NCBI RefSeq assembly: GCF_013181195.1 | Contig: NZ_SMZP01000006.1 | Span: 186,001 to 250,000, forward strand | Origin: Caulobacter sp. RHG1 | Lineage (GTDB): Bacteria > Pseudomonadota > Alphaproteobacteria > Caulobacterales > Caulobacteraceae | Direction of reading: 5' to 3' | Length of the DNA stretch: 64,000 nucleotides | Shown: in pieces, positions 49,291-57,825 of the stretch | Layout: every line of letters starts with the position of its first letter | How positions within the stretch are numbered: position 1 is the stretch's first letter | Translations under genes and position numbers: made by a program | The notes under the pieces: generated by a model | The model's database searches: none | What the model was told of the DNA's origin: nothing | Seen by the model: only the letters and a program-made list of their open reading frames with translations

Positions 49291-49782
49291 ATGAACGCGA
49301 TTCGCATCCTGGGTCTTGATCCCGGCCTCCGTCGCACCGGCTGGGGCGTCGTCTCCGTGCTGGGCTCTCGGGTCACGTACGTGGCGCACGGCGTCATCGC
49401 GCCCGACGAAAAGGCCGCCTTTTCCGACCGCCTGCTGACCCTGTTCGAAGGCGTCTGCGCGGTGATCGAGCAATATGCGCCGGACGAGGCGGCGGTCGAG
49501 GAGACCTTCGTCAACACCAACGCTCAGTCGACCCTGAAGCTGGGCCACGCCCGCGCCGCGGCGATGATCGCGCCGGCCCGCGCTGGGCTGCTGGTGGCCG
49601 AATATTCCAACGCCATGGTCAAGAAGGCGGTGGTCGGGACCGGCGGCGCCGACAAGGCCCAGATCGCCTTCATGATCGCTCGCATCCTGCCGACCGCCGG
49701 CTCGCCCACGGCCGACGCCGCCGACGCCCTGGCGGTGGCCATCGCCCACGCCCACGCCCGCACCGCCCGGAGGGTCGCATGA
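49291..49782 (+). CDS. ruvC: Holliday junction resolvase RuvC
   Basis: Endodeoxyribonuclease that cuts Holliday junctions moved by RuvAB. Seen: the four acidic active-site positions in ILGLDPGLRRTGWG (Asp), AVEETFVNTNAQSTL (Glu) and ADAADALAVAIAHAH (two Asp). The start is ambiguous: adjacent ATG codons at 49288 and 49291, or an ATG at 49273 that leaves its GAGG too close; 49291 begins at the conserved NAIRILGLD. The last four bases overlap ruvA (ATGA). Length 163 is normal for the family. Confidence 0.95.
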   Translation: MNAIRILGLDPGLRRTGWGVVSVLGSRVTYVAHGVIAPDEKAAFSDRLLTLFEGVCAVIEQYAPDEAAVEETFVNTNAQSTLKLGHARAAAMIAPARAGLLVAEYSNAMVKKAVVGTGGADKAQIAFMIARILPTAGSPTADAADALAVAIAHAHARTARRVA

Positions 49783-50396
49783 TCGGCAGACTACGCGGCG
49801 CCGTCGCCGAGGTCGGCGAGGAAGAGGCCCTGATCGACGTCATGGGCGTCGGCTATGTCGTCCGCTGCGGCCAGCGCACCCTCCAGCGCCTGCCGGCCCT
49901 GGGCGAGGAGACGCTGCTGCATATCGAGAGCCAGTGGAGCGAGAGCGCGGGCCTGCGCCTCTACGGTTTCGGGACCCGCGAGGACCGCCGCGCCTTCGTG
50001 CTGCTGCAGGCGATCCAGGGCGTCGGCCCCAAGGCGGCCATGGCGGTGCTGGACGTGCTGTCGCCGGCCGAGCTGGCCTCGGCGGTGGCCCGCGAGGACA
50101 AGGCCGCCGTCGGCCGCGCCAATGGCGTTGGGCCCAAGTTGGCTCTGCGCATCGTCACCGAGCTGAAGGACAAGCCGATCACCGACGGGCCGGTGCTGAT
50201 GACCGCGCCGACCTCGTCCGCCCCGACCGCGCCCGCCAAACCCGCCCCCACCGGCGACGCCGTCGCCGCCCTGATGGGCCTGGGCGTCGCCGAGGTGAAC
50301 GCCCGCCGCGTCGTCGAGGCCGCCGCCATCCAGCTGGGGGACGAGGCCACCGTCCAGGCTCTGATCAAGGCTGGCCTGCAGGAGCTCGGGCGGTGA
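49779..50396 (+). CDS. ruvA: Holliday junction DNA helicase subunit RuvA
   Basis: A 205-residue tetrameric junction-binding subunit of the RuvAB branch-migration motor. Seen: the N-terminal OB domain (MIGRLRGAVAEVGEEEAL), two helix-hairpin-helix motifs (LLQAIQGVGPKAAMAVLD and RANGVGPKLALRIVTEL), a Pro/Ala-rich linker, and the C-terminal RuvB-binding domain (AALMGLGVAEVNARRVVE). It overlaps ruvC by four bases. A GC-rich repeat of 109 bases separates it from ruvB. Confidence 0.96.
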   Translation: MIGRLRGAVAEVGEEEALIDVMGVGYVVRCGQRTLQRLPALGEETLLHIESQWSESAGLRLYGFGTREDRRAFVLLQAIQGVGPKAAMAVLDVLSPAELASAVAREDKAAVGRANGVGPKLALRIVTELKDKPITDGPVLMTAPTSSAPTAPAKPAPTGDAVAALMGLGVAEVNARRVVEAAAIQLGDEATVQALIKAGLQELGR

Positions 50397-50505
50397 TGCG
50401 GCTCCCCCCACCTGACCTGCTGCGCAGGTCGTCCGCCCCCAAAGGCGGGCGGATGGATACCGTCTTCCCCCTCCGGGGGAGGCGCGCGAAGCGCGGAGGG
50501 GGCAA
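50397..50505. repeat. GC-rich intergenic foldback between ruvA and ruvB
   Basis: CTGACCTGCTGCGCAGGTC contains the stem GACCTG-CTG-CGCAGGTC; CGCCCCCAAAGGCGGGCG makes another; and CTTCCCCCTCCGGGGGAGG a third, followed by GCGCG-CGAA-GCGCGG. The final GGAGGGGGC serves as Shine-Dalgarno for ruvB. The element thus carries the ribosome-binding site of the following gene. Confidence 0.65.
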
Positions 50506-51543
50506 GTGACCCGCATCATCTCCGGCGATCAGCAGCACGGCGACCAGGTCCCGGCGACCGACCGCGCCCTGCGGCCCCAGACCCTGGCCGAGTTCGTCGG
50601 TCAGGAGCAGGCCAAGGGCAACCTTCGCATCTTCATCGAGGCCGCCAAGGGCCGGGGCGAGTCCCTGGACCACGTGCTGCTGTTCGGCCCGCCGGGCCTG
50701 GGCAAGACCACCCTGGCCCAGATCGTCGCCCGCGAACTGGGGGTGAACTTTCGCGCCACCTCCGGCCCGGTGCTGAATAAGCCCGGCGACCTGGCGGCGA
50801 TCCTGACCAATCTCGAGCCGAACGACGTCCTGTTCATCGACGAGATCCACCGCCTGTCCTCGAACGTCGAGGAGATCCTCTATCCGGCCATGGAGGACCA
50901 TGTGCTGGACCTGGTGATCGGCGAGGGGCCCTCGGCGCGCTCGATCCGCATCGACCTGGCGCCCTTCACCCTGGTGGCGGCCACGACGCGGGCGGGGATG
51001 CTGGCGACGCCGTTGCGCGACCGCTTCGGCATTCCGATCCGGCTGGAGTTCTACACTCACGCCGAGCTGCAACATGTCCTGCTGCACGCCGCCCGCAAGA
51101 TGGGCGCGCCGCTGTCGGACGACGGCGCCGCCGAGATCGCCGCCCGCGCTCGGGGCACGCCGCGTGTCGCCGGCCGCCTGCTGCGCCGGGTCCGCGACTT
51201 CGCCACCGCCGACGGCGCGACTGTGATCGACCGCAAGGCCGCCGGCATGGCCCTAGCCCGCCTGGAAGTCGACGAGGTCGGCCTCGACAGCCTGGACCGC
51301 CGCTACCTGCGCGCCCTGATCGAGCACTATGGCGGCGGCCCCGCCGGCGTCGAAACCATCGCCTACGCCATCGCCGAGGCCCGCGACGCCGTCGAGGACG
51401 TCATCGAGCCCTACCTGATGCAGCAGGGCTTCATCCAGCGCACCCCGCGCGGCCGCGTCGCCTGCGGCAAGGCCTATCTGCACTTGGGGCTGACCCCGCC
51501 TGCAGTCCCGCAAGGGCAGGGCGGTTTGTTCGACGCGGGTTAG
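50506..51543 (+). CDS. ruvB: Holliday junction DNA helicase ATPase RuvB
   Basis: AAA+ ATPase of 345 residues that drives branch migration. Seen: Walker A GPPGLGKT at 61-68, Walker B ENDVLFIDEIHRLS (DEIH form), sensor 1 TLVAATTRAG, the Arg finger region GMLATPLRDRFG, and the C-terminal winged-helix domain (EPYLMQQGFIQRTPRGRVA). GTG at 50506 is the start, with GGAGGGGGC just upstream inside the repeat. Its stop overlaps the stop of the convergent parE-like gene by two bases. Confidence 0.97.
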   Translation: MTRIISGDQQHGDQVPATDRALRPQTLAEFVGQEQAKGNLRIFIEAAKGRGESLDHVLLFGPPGLGKTTLAQIVARELGVNFRATSGPVLNKPGDLAAILTNLEPNDVLFIDEIHRLSSNVEEILYPAMEDHVLDLVIGEGPSARSIRIDLAPFTLVAATTRAGMLATPLRDRFGIPIRLEFYTHAELQHVLLHAARKMGAPLSDDGAAEIAARARGTPRVAGRLLRRVRDFATADGATVIDRKAAGMALARLEVDEVGLDSLDRRYLRALIEHYGGGPAGVETIAYAIAEARDAVEDVIEPYLMQQGFIQRTPRGRVACGKAYLHLGLTPPAVPQGQGGLFDAG

Positions 51544-51812
51544 CCGTCCGCTCTTGCGCCGTGGCGGATGCGCAGAATGATCACGGCATCGTCCTGGATC
51601 CGATAGCGGATCAGATACGGATGAATGATCGCCAGCTCACGTAGGCCGCGGGACGTCTCGCGACCGCGCTCTGGATGCTCCGCGAGGCTATTGGCCGCCA
51701 TCTGAAGCCGTTTCGCCAATCGAAAGGCGGCCGGTGCGTTGAATGCCGAGACGTAGCTCAGAATGCCTCGGAGGTTACTCCGGGCCTCGGCCGTCCAGAC
51801 GACCTGCCGCAT
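51540..51812 (-). CDS. RelE/ParE-family toxin
   Basis: A 90-residue toxin of the ParE/RelE superfamily. Seen: the N-terminal helix WTAEARSNLRGILSYVSAFN, SLAEHPERGRETS, and the C-terminal strands LIRYRIQDDAVIILRIRHGA with the conserved Arg and His. The family includes gyrase poisons (ParE) and ribosome-dependent mRNA nucleases (RelE); the RIRHGAR end resembles ParE more. The antitoxin gene precedes it and their stop and start codons overlap (TAATG). It is convergent with ruvB. Confidence 0.9.
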   Translation of the reverse strand: MRQVVWTAEARSNLRGILSYVSAFNAPAAFRLAKRLQMAANSLAEHPERGRETSRGLRELAIIHPYLIRYRIQDDAVIILRIRHGARADG

Positions 51813-51988
51813 TACTCGCCGATTTCAGGCGGTGGCTGCGGATTACCTTCGGCCCACGAAGACAGCCAGCGGCTCATAGCTTCGTGGCTGATCACGCGAC
51901 CGGCCGCGACGTCAGCCTCGGCCCGCGCATCGGCGGCGGCTTCAGCAGCCTCGTCGATCTCGTCGAAGATGGCGGGTTCGATCTTCAT
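51812..51988 (-). CDS. ParD-like antitoxin (58 aa)
   Basis: A short acidic protein directly before the toxin: MKIEPAIFDEIDEAAEAAAD, then ARAEADVAAGRVISHEAMSR and WLSSWAEGNPQPPPEIGE. The SHEAM-x-x-WL segment is typical of antitoxins paired with ParE-type toxins. It lacks an obvious DNA-binding domain at the N-terminus, so autorepression may need another protein. Its stop overlaps the toxin ATG. There is no Shine-Dalgarno before its ATG (CTAACCTCCCACC), so a leaderless or weakly initiated mRNA is possible. A promoter should lie in 51989-52050. Confidence 0.8.
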   Translation of the reverse strand: MKIEPAIFDEIDEAAEAAADARAEADVAAGRVISHEAMSRWLSSWAEGNPQPPPEIGE

Positions 51989-52091
51989 GGTGGGAGGTTA
52001 GCACAAAAGAAGAACGTGTCCAGTGTGGCGCGCATGGGTTGAGCTCGCCTTTGGGGCTGACGTCCGCGATCCCAGCCGCTAAACCCAACCC

Positions 52092-52547
52092 ATGACGACC
52101 CCGCCCGACCCTACCGCCGGCGTCTTCGACGGCCGCGAGCATCAGCTGCCCGTGCGGATTTATTACGAGGACACCGACTTCTCGGGGATCGTCTATCACG
52201 CCAACTATCTGCGCTACATGGAGCGCGGGCGCAGCGACTTCTTCCGGATGGTCGGGATCTCGCACACCGAGCTGGCGACCCAAGACACCGCGTTCGCGAT
52301 CATCCGGCTGGAGCTGGACTTCAAGCGCTCGGCGCGGATCGACGACGCCTTGGTGGTGCGCACGACCTATGACCGGGTGAAGGGACCGCGGCTTTACGTG
52401 ACCCAGAGGATCACCCGTGGCGACGACGTCATCCTGGAGGCCAAGGGCGAGGCGGTGTGCATCAGCCTGTCGGGACGGCCGCGCCGACCGACCGCCCAGA
52501 TGCTGGCCCAGTTGGCCCCGTGGCTGTCCGAAACGCCCGAAGGCTAG
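52092..52547 (+). CDS. ybgC: Acyl-CoA thioesterase YbgC (Tol-Pal cluster)
   Basis: Hot-dog fold thioesterase of 151 residues. Seen: YYEDTDFSGIVYHANYLRYM with the catalytic Asp and the YHANYL motif, RGRSDFFR, and the YVTQRI/GEAVCIS core strands. YbgC heads the tol-pal cluster in many proteobacteria and in E. coli acts on acyl-CoA or acyl-ACP linked to phospholipid metabolism. Spacing to tolQ is 106 bases. The start MTTPPDPTAGVFD gives a short N-terminal arm; a later start is not excluded. Confidence 0.94.
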   Translation: MTTPPDPTAGVFDGREHQLPVRIYYEDTDFSGIVYHANYLRYMERGRSDFFRMVGISHTELATQDTAFAIIRLELDFKRSARIDDALVVRTTYDRVKGPRLYVTQRITRGDDVILEAKGEAVCISLSGRPRRPTAQMLAQLAPWLSETPEG

Positions 52548-52653
52548 ATTTTTCGGATCCCTCTAAGTTTGTCATAGTTTCACCCAAGCGCTGCTTCATG
52601 CCATACGGCGCTTATCTGTTTTGTTCAGACGCCCCAACGGAGCCCAAACCCGC

Positions 52654-53352
<699 letters not shown>

Positions 53353-53356
53353 TCCC

Positions 53357-53878
<522 letters not shown>

Positions 53879-53888
53879 GCCCAGCTCT

Positions 53889-54761
53889 ATGGCATTCATG
53901 AGCAGCGTTGACCGCGAAAAGAAGGTCTCGCCGGCCCTGATCGGCTCGGTCGCCTTGCACGGCGCTGTCGCTGCGCTGGCGATCTTTGGCCTGCCGTGGA
54001 AGTCTTCCAAGCCGATCACGATTGGCGAGTCCGTGCCGGTGACCATCGTCACCAACGGCCCGACCAACGTGCGTCCGGCCGAGCAGGCGCCCGAGGAACA
54101 GACGGCCCAGACCCCGGACCCGACGCCGGAGGCTGCGCCGCAGCCGCCGGCTCCGACGCCTGCGCCGACTCCCACGCCCGCGCCGCCGCCCAAGCCTGCG
54201 CCGACCCCGGCCAAGCCGACGCCGCCGACGCCCACCCCGCCGCCGAAACCCGCGCCGACTCCCAAGCCGACACCGGCCAAGCCGCAGCCCAAGCCGACCC
54301 CGACCAAGAAGAACGACAACGACTTCTTCGCCTCGCTGGAAGCCTCGATCGCCAAGACCCAGAAGGCGACGGGCAAGCCGACGGCCAACGCTCCCAAAGG
54401 CCCGGCCCGCGCGGAGACCTCGGTCTCGGCCCGTCCGGCGCTGGGCGCGGCCACCGGCCTGTCGGCCTCGGCGCTGGGCCGTTTGCAGGGCGAGGTCCAG
54501 GACCGCTGGAACCCCAATTGCGAGGTCGAGGGCGGCGCCAACGTCAATGTCCGCGTTGTGTTCGTGATCGGCCCCGGCGGCCGCGTCGTGGGCCAGCCGG
54601 AGTCGCCGGGCACCAGTTCGCCCGACCCCGTCGTCAAGACCGCGTCCGACCGCGCCATCCGCGCCTTGTTCGCCGCCTCGCCGTTCGCGTATCTGCCATC
54701 CGACCTGTACGGTCAGAAAATCGCCCTGAACTTCAACGCGAAACAGGCCTGTTCGCGTTGA
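53889..54761 (+). CDS. tolA: TolA-type energy-transducing protein with Pro-rich linker
   Basis: A 290-residue protein linking TolQR to TolB/Pal. Seen: an N-terminal membrane anchor after VSPALIGSVALHGAVAALAI (the SHLxLH-like sequence reads SVALHG), a long linker from about residue 58 to 145 built of Pro, Thr, Ala and Lys (PTPTPAPPPKPAPTPAKP and similar), a short charged helix, and a C-terminal TonB-type domain (RLQGEVQDRWNPNCEVEGGA). E. coli TolA has a helical Ala/Lys linker instead, so this is a Pro-rich version, probably extended across the periplasm. It ends overlapping the region just before tolB. Confidence 0.92.
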   Translation: MAFMSSVDREKKVSPALIGSVALHGAVAALAIFGLPWKSSKPITIGESVPVTIVTNGPTNVRPAEQAPEEQTAQTPDPTPEAAPQPPAPTPAPTPTPAPPPKPAPTPAKPTPPTPTPPPKPAPTPKPTPAKPQPKPTPTKKNDNDFFASLEASIAKTQKATGKPTANAPKGPARAETSVSARPALGAATGLSASALGRLQGEVQDRWNPNCEVEGGANVNVRVVFVIGPGGRVVGQPESPGTSSPDPVVKTASDRAIRALFAASPFAYLPSDLYGQKIALNFNAKQACSR

Positions 54762-54790
54762 TGCTTGGAATGACGAAGAAGGAAGTCCCG

Positions 54791-56092
54791 ATGCGCTTGA
54801 AGGCTCTTGTGCTGATGGCCGCCGTCCTGCTGGGCGGCGCGGCTTTCGTGACCCCGGCCGCCGCGCAGATCGAGGTCGACATCAACGCCGGCGCCGTCAA
54901 GCCGCTGCCGATCGCCGTGCCGGCCTTCTCGGGCGGCGGCACGCGCGGCGCCGACATCGCGACCGTGATCACCGGCAATCTCGAGCGCTCGGGCCTGTTC
55001 CAACCCCTGAACGTCACCGGCGTCGCCGACAAGCTGTCGGACGTCAACGTCCAGCCGCGCTTCCCCGACTGGCAGGCGACCGGCGCCCAGGCGCTGATCA
55101 ACGGCCAGGTCACGGTCGGCGCGGACGGCGGCCTGCGCGTCGATTTCCGCCTGTGGGACGTGTTCAGCCAGCAGCAGCTCCTGGGCCTGCAGTTCTCCTC
55201 GACGCCCGACAACTGGCGCCGAGTGGCTCACAAGATCAGCGACGCCGTCTATGAGCGCCTGACCGGCGAGAAGGGCTATTTCGACACCCGCGTGGCTTTC
55301 GTCGCCGAGAGCGGCCCCAAGCTGAACCGCATCAAGCGCCTGGCGATCATGGACCAGGACGGCGCCAACCCGCAGTACCTGACCGACGGCTCGTACATCG
55401 TGATGACGCCGCGCTTCTCCTCGACCAGCCAGGAACTGACCTACATGGCCCTGCGGCCGACGGGGTCGTCGATCTACCTGCTGAACCTGGAAACCAGCCG
55501 CCAGGAAACGGTCGGAAAGTTCCCTGGCATGGTGTTTGCCCCGCGCTTCTCGCCGGACGGCGGCAAGGTGGCCTTCTCGGTCGAGAAGGGCGGCAACAGC
55601 GACATCTACGTGATGGACCTGCGCAGCCGGAACTCGACCCGCATCACCACCGACCCGGCCATCGACACCTCGCCGTCGTTCTCGCCGGACGGGACCAAGA
55701 TCGCCTTCAACTCCGACCGCGGCGGCCAAGCCCAGATCTATGTGATGAACACCGACGGTTCCGGCGTGCGCCGCATCTCGTACGGCGGCGGCCGCTACAC
55801 CACCCCGGTCTGGAGCCCGCGCGGCGATTTCGTCGCCTTCACCAAACAGACCGGCGGCCAGTTCCACATCGGCGTCATGCGCCCGGACGGCAGCGACGAG
55901 CGCCTGCTGACCACCAGCTATCTGGACGAAGGTCCCACCTGGGCCCCCAACGGCCGGGTGCTGATGTTCTTCCGCGAGGGTTCGGCCGGCAATCCGCGCC
56001 TTTGGACGGTGGACATCACCGGCCGCATCCTGCGCCCGGCGGCCTATACCGGTTCGGGCTCGGACCCGGCCTGGTCGCCGTTGCTGGACTAA
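54791..56092 (+). CDS. tolB: TolB, periplasmic beta-propeller of the Tol-Pal system
   Basis: A 433-residue periplasmic protein that binds Pal and TolA. Seen: a signal peptide (RLKALVLMAAVLLGGAAFVT then PAAAQ), an N-terminal domain up to about residue 165, and a six-bladed propeller whose blades repeat FSPDG (FSPDGGKVAFSV, FSPDGTKIAFNSDRGG, WAPNGRVLMFF). ATG at 54791 follows AAGGAAG; an earlier ATG at 54761 overlaps the tolA stop and is less likely. A terminator-like hairpin follows, so pal has its own promoter as well. Confidence 0.96.
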   Translation: MRLKALVLMAAVLLGGAAFVTPAAAQIEVDINAGAVKPLPIAVPAFSGGGTRGADIATVITGNLERSGLFQPLNVTGVADKLSDVNVQPRFPDWQATGAQALINGQVTVGADGGLRVDFRLWDVFSQQQLLGLQFSSTPDNWRRVAHKISDAVYERLTGEKGYFDTRVAFVAESGPKLNRIKRLAIMDQDGANPQYLTDGSYIVMTPRFSSTSQELTYMALRPTGSSIYLLNLETSRQETVGKFPGMVFAPRFSPDGGKVAFSVEKGGNSDIYVMDLRSRNSTRITTDPAIDTSPSFSPDGTKIAFNSDRGGQAQIYVMNTDGSGVRRISYGGGRYTTPVWSPRGDFVAFTKQTGGQFHIGVMRPDGSDERLLTTSYLDEGPTWAPNGRVLMFFREGSAGNPRLWTVDITGRILRPAAYTGSGSDPAWSPLLD

Positions 56093-56104
56093 GACTTGAG
56101 CAAG

Positions 56105-56138
56105 GTCGGGCGAAATCTACGAACTTTCGCCCGACTTT
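56105..56138 (+). terminator. Terminator after tolB
   Basis: GTCGGGCGAAA (56105-56115) pairs with TTTCGCCCGAC (56125-56135), followed by TTT. The loop is nine bases. It begins 12 bases after the tolB stop and should end most tolQRAB transcripts. The following 210 bases carry no gene; they hold the pal promoter region with a TCTGAC/GTCAGA inverted repeat near 56248-56275. Confidence 0.8.
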
Positions 56139-56352
56139 CTCCAATGAGCCACAATCGTGGCAACCTGAGCCTTGTGCGGGCGTTGAAGCGTGGCCCGGCG
56201 TTGCTTGCCAGTTTCGCGTCGGAAGTGAATCCGCATCGACTGACAGCTATCTGACATCATTGTGAGATATCGTCAGACATTTAGAGGGTCCATTCCAAGC
56301 GCACCGCAGGTATGGATCAGGTCCAGATTTTGTAGACTTGAGGAGATCCTGG

Positions 56353-56904
56353 ATGAGCTTCGACACCCAGCGCGCCGTTAGACTGGCGCTCGTCGGTATT
56401 GCCGCCGCCTCGCTGGCTGCCTGCGCTTCGCGTCCGAAGCCCCAGCCGGTCGCCCCGACGCCCGAGCCGGCTCCGGCCGCGCCGAGCACCCCCTACACCC
56501 CGCCGCCGGCCCCGCCGGTGTCGAGCGGCGTTCTGCCCGGTTCGGTGCAAGACTTCGTCGTCAATGTCGGCGATCGCGTCTATTTCGACACCGACGAATA
56601 TTCGGTCCGCGCCGACGCCCAGCCGGTCCTGGCCGGTCAGGCCCAGTGGCTGAACCGCTATCCGGGCGTGCGCGTCCGCATCGAAGGCAACGCCGACGAA
56701 CGCGGCACCCGCGAATACAACCTGGCCCTGGGCGCTCGCCGCGCCAACGCCATCCGCGACTTCCTGATCGGTCAAGGCGTCTCGGCCTCGCGCATCGAGA
56801 CGATCTCGTTCGGCAAGGAACGTCCGATGGATCCGGGCACCAACGACGAAGCCTGGGCCAAGAACCGTAACGGCCGCACGGCCATCACGGACGGCGCTCG
56901 CTAA
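56353..56904 (+). CDS. pal: Pal, peptidoglycan-associated outer-membrane lipoprotein
   Basis: A 183-residue lipoprotein anchoring the outer membrane to murein. Seen: the signal peptide with lipobox SLAAC (Cys24), a Pro-rich linker (residues 28-62), and an OmpA-like domain with VYFDTDEYSVRADAQPVL and the murein-binding NADERGTREYNLALGARRAN, where Asp and Arg contact diaminopimelate. ATG at 56353 follows AGGAGA by six bases. In Caulobacter, Tol-Pal is essential for outer-membrane constriction and polar integrity. A terminator follows. Confidence 0.97.
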   Translation: MSFDTQRAVRLALVGIAAASLAACASRPKPQPVAPTPEPAPAAPSTPYTPPPAPPVSSGVLPGSVQDFVVNVGDRVYFDTDEYSVRADAQPVLAGQAQWLNRYPGVRVRIEGNADERGTREYNLALGARRANAIRDFLIGQGVSASRIETISFGKERPMDPGTNDEAWAKNRNGRTAITDGAR

Positions 56905-56918
56905 GATCGCCTAGAACG

Positions 56919-56949
56919 GGGCGGCTTCTTTCGAGAAGCCGCCCTAGTT
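56919..56949 (+). terminator. Terminator after pal
   Basis: GGGCGGCTTCT (56919-56929) pairs with AGAAGCCGCCC (56934-56944) around a TTCG tetraloop, followed by TAGTTTTG. A standard intrinsic terminator 15 bases after the pal stop; cpoB expression would need read-through or its own promoter. Confidence 0.92.
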
Positions 56950-56979
56950 TTGTCTGCCTCCTACCGATAGATCACGGTC

Positions 56980-57825
56980 ATGACGCTGAAATCCGCCCTG
57001 CTCGCCGTCCTGTTCGCCTCGACCGCCGCCGTCGCCGTGGCCCAAACGCCGCTGCCGCCGGCCGATCCGCTGGACGACCGCTCGGCCAAGCGCGTCGAGC
57101 GCATGGAGAAGGTGGTCCGCGAACTGCGTTCGATCGTCTTCCAGGGCCGCGACACCGGTAAGCCGGTGGTCGTACAACCAGCCGAGACCGACGCCCAGAT
57201 CATGTCGCTGAACCAGCGCCTGTCCGACCTGGAGCAGACCCTGACCCGCCTGAACGGTCAGAACGAGACGGCCAATTTCGAGCTGACCAAGGCCAACCGC
57301 GCCGCCGCCGACCAGAAAGCTCGCGCCGACGCGCTGGAGCAGCGCCTGGTCGCGCTGGAGAACGCCTTCAACGATCTTAAGACCCAGGCCGCCGCTGCCC
57401 CGGCTGCCGGCGCCTATCCGCCGCCGCCCGCGCCGCCGGCCGATCCGGCCGCAGCCTTCAAGCAGGCCAAGGACCTGCTGCTGGGCGGCGACTACGGCAA
57501 TGCCGAGCAGGCCTTCTCGACCTATGTGACCAACTATCCCGACAACGCCCGCACGCCGGAAGCCCGCTACTGGCTGGGCGAGACCCTGTTCGTGCGCGAG
57601 GCCTATACCGACGCCGCTGGCGCCTATATCGGCGCGATCCGCGGCTGGCCGCAGACGACCTGGGCGCCCGATGCGACCCTGAAGCTGGCCCGCTCGATGG
57701 TGGCCCTGAAGAAGACCGCCGACGCCTGTCGCACCCTGGACGAGCTGACCAAGCGCTATCCGAAGGCCCCGGCCAACGTCACCTCGCGCGCGGCCTCGAC
57801 CCGCACCGCGGCCAAGTGCGGCTAG
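56980..57825 (+). CDS. cpoB: CpoB (YbgF), periplasmic TPR protein of the Tol-Pal cluster
   Basis: A 281-residue periplasmic protein that in E. coli links Tol to penicillin-binding protein activity. Seen: a signal peptide (TLKSALLAVLFASTAAVAVA), an N-terminal coiled coil (residues about 60-130, SLNQRLSDLEQTLTRLNG), a Pro/Ala-rich hinge (PPPPAPPADPAAA) and a C-terminal tetratricopeptide domain (AKDLLLGGDYGNAEQAFSTY, ARYWLGETLFVREAYTDAAG). It follows pal after a terminator and overlaps the start of tilS by ten bases. Confidence 0.94.
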   Translation: MTLKSALLAVLFASTAAVAVAQTPLPPADPLDDRSAKRVERMEKVVRELRSIVFQGRDTGKPVVVQPAETDAQIMSLNQRLSDLEQTLTRLNGQNETANFELTKANRAAADQKARADALEQRLVALENAFNDLKTQAAAAPAAGAYPPPPAPPADPAAAFKQAKDLLLGGDYGNAEQAFSTYVTNYPDNARTPEARYWLGETLFVREAYTDAAGAYIGAIRGWPQTTWAPDATLKLARSMVALKKTADACRTLDELTKRYPKAPANVTSRAASTRTAAKCG

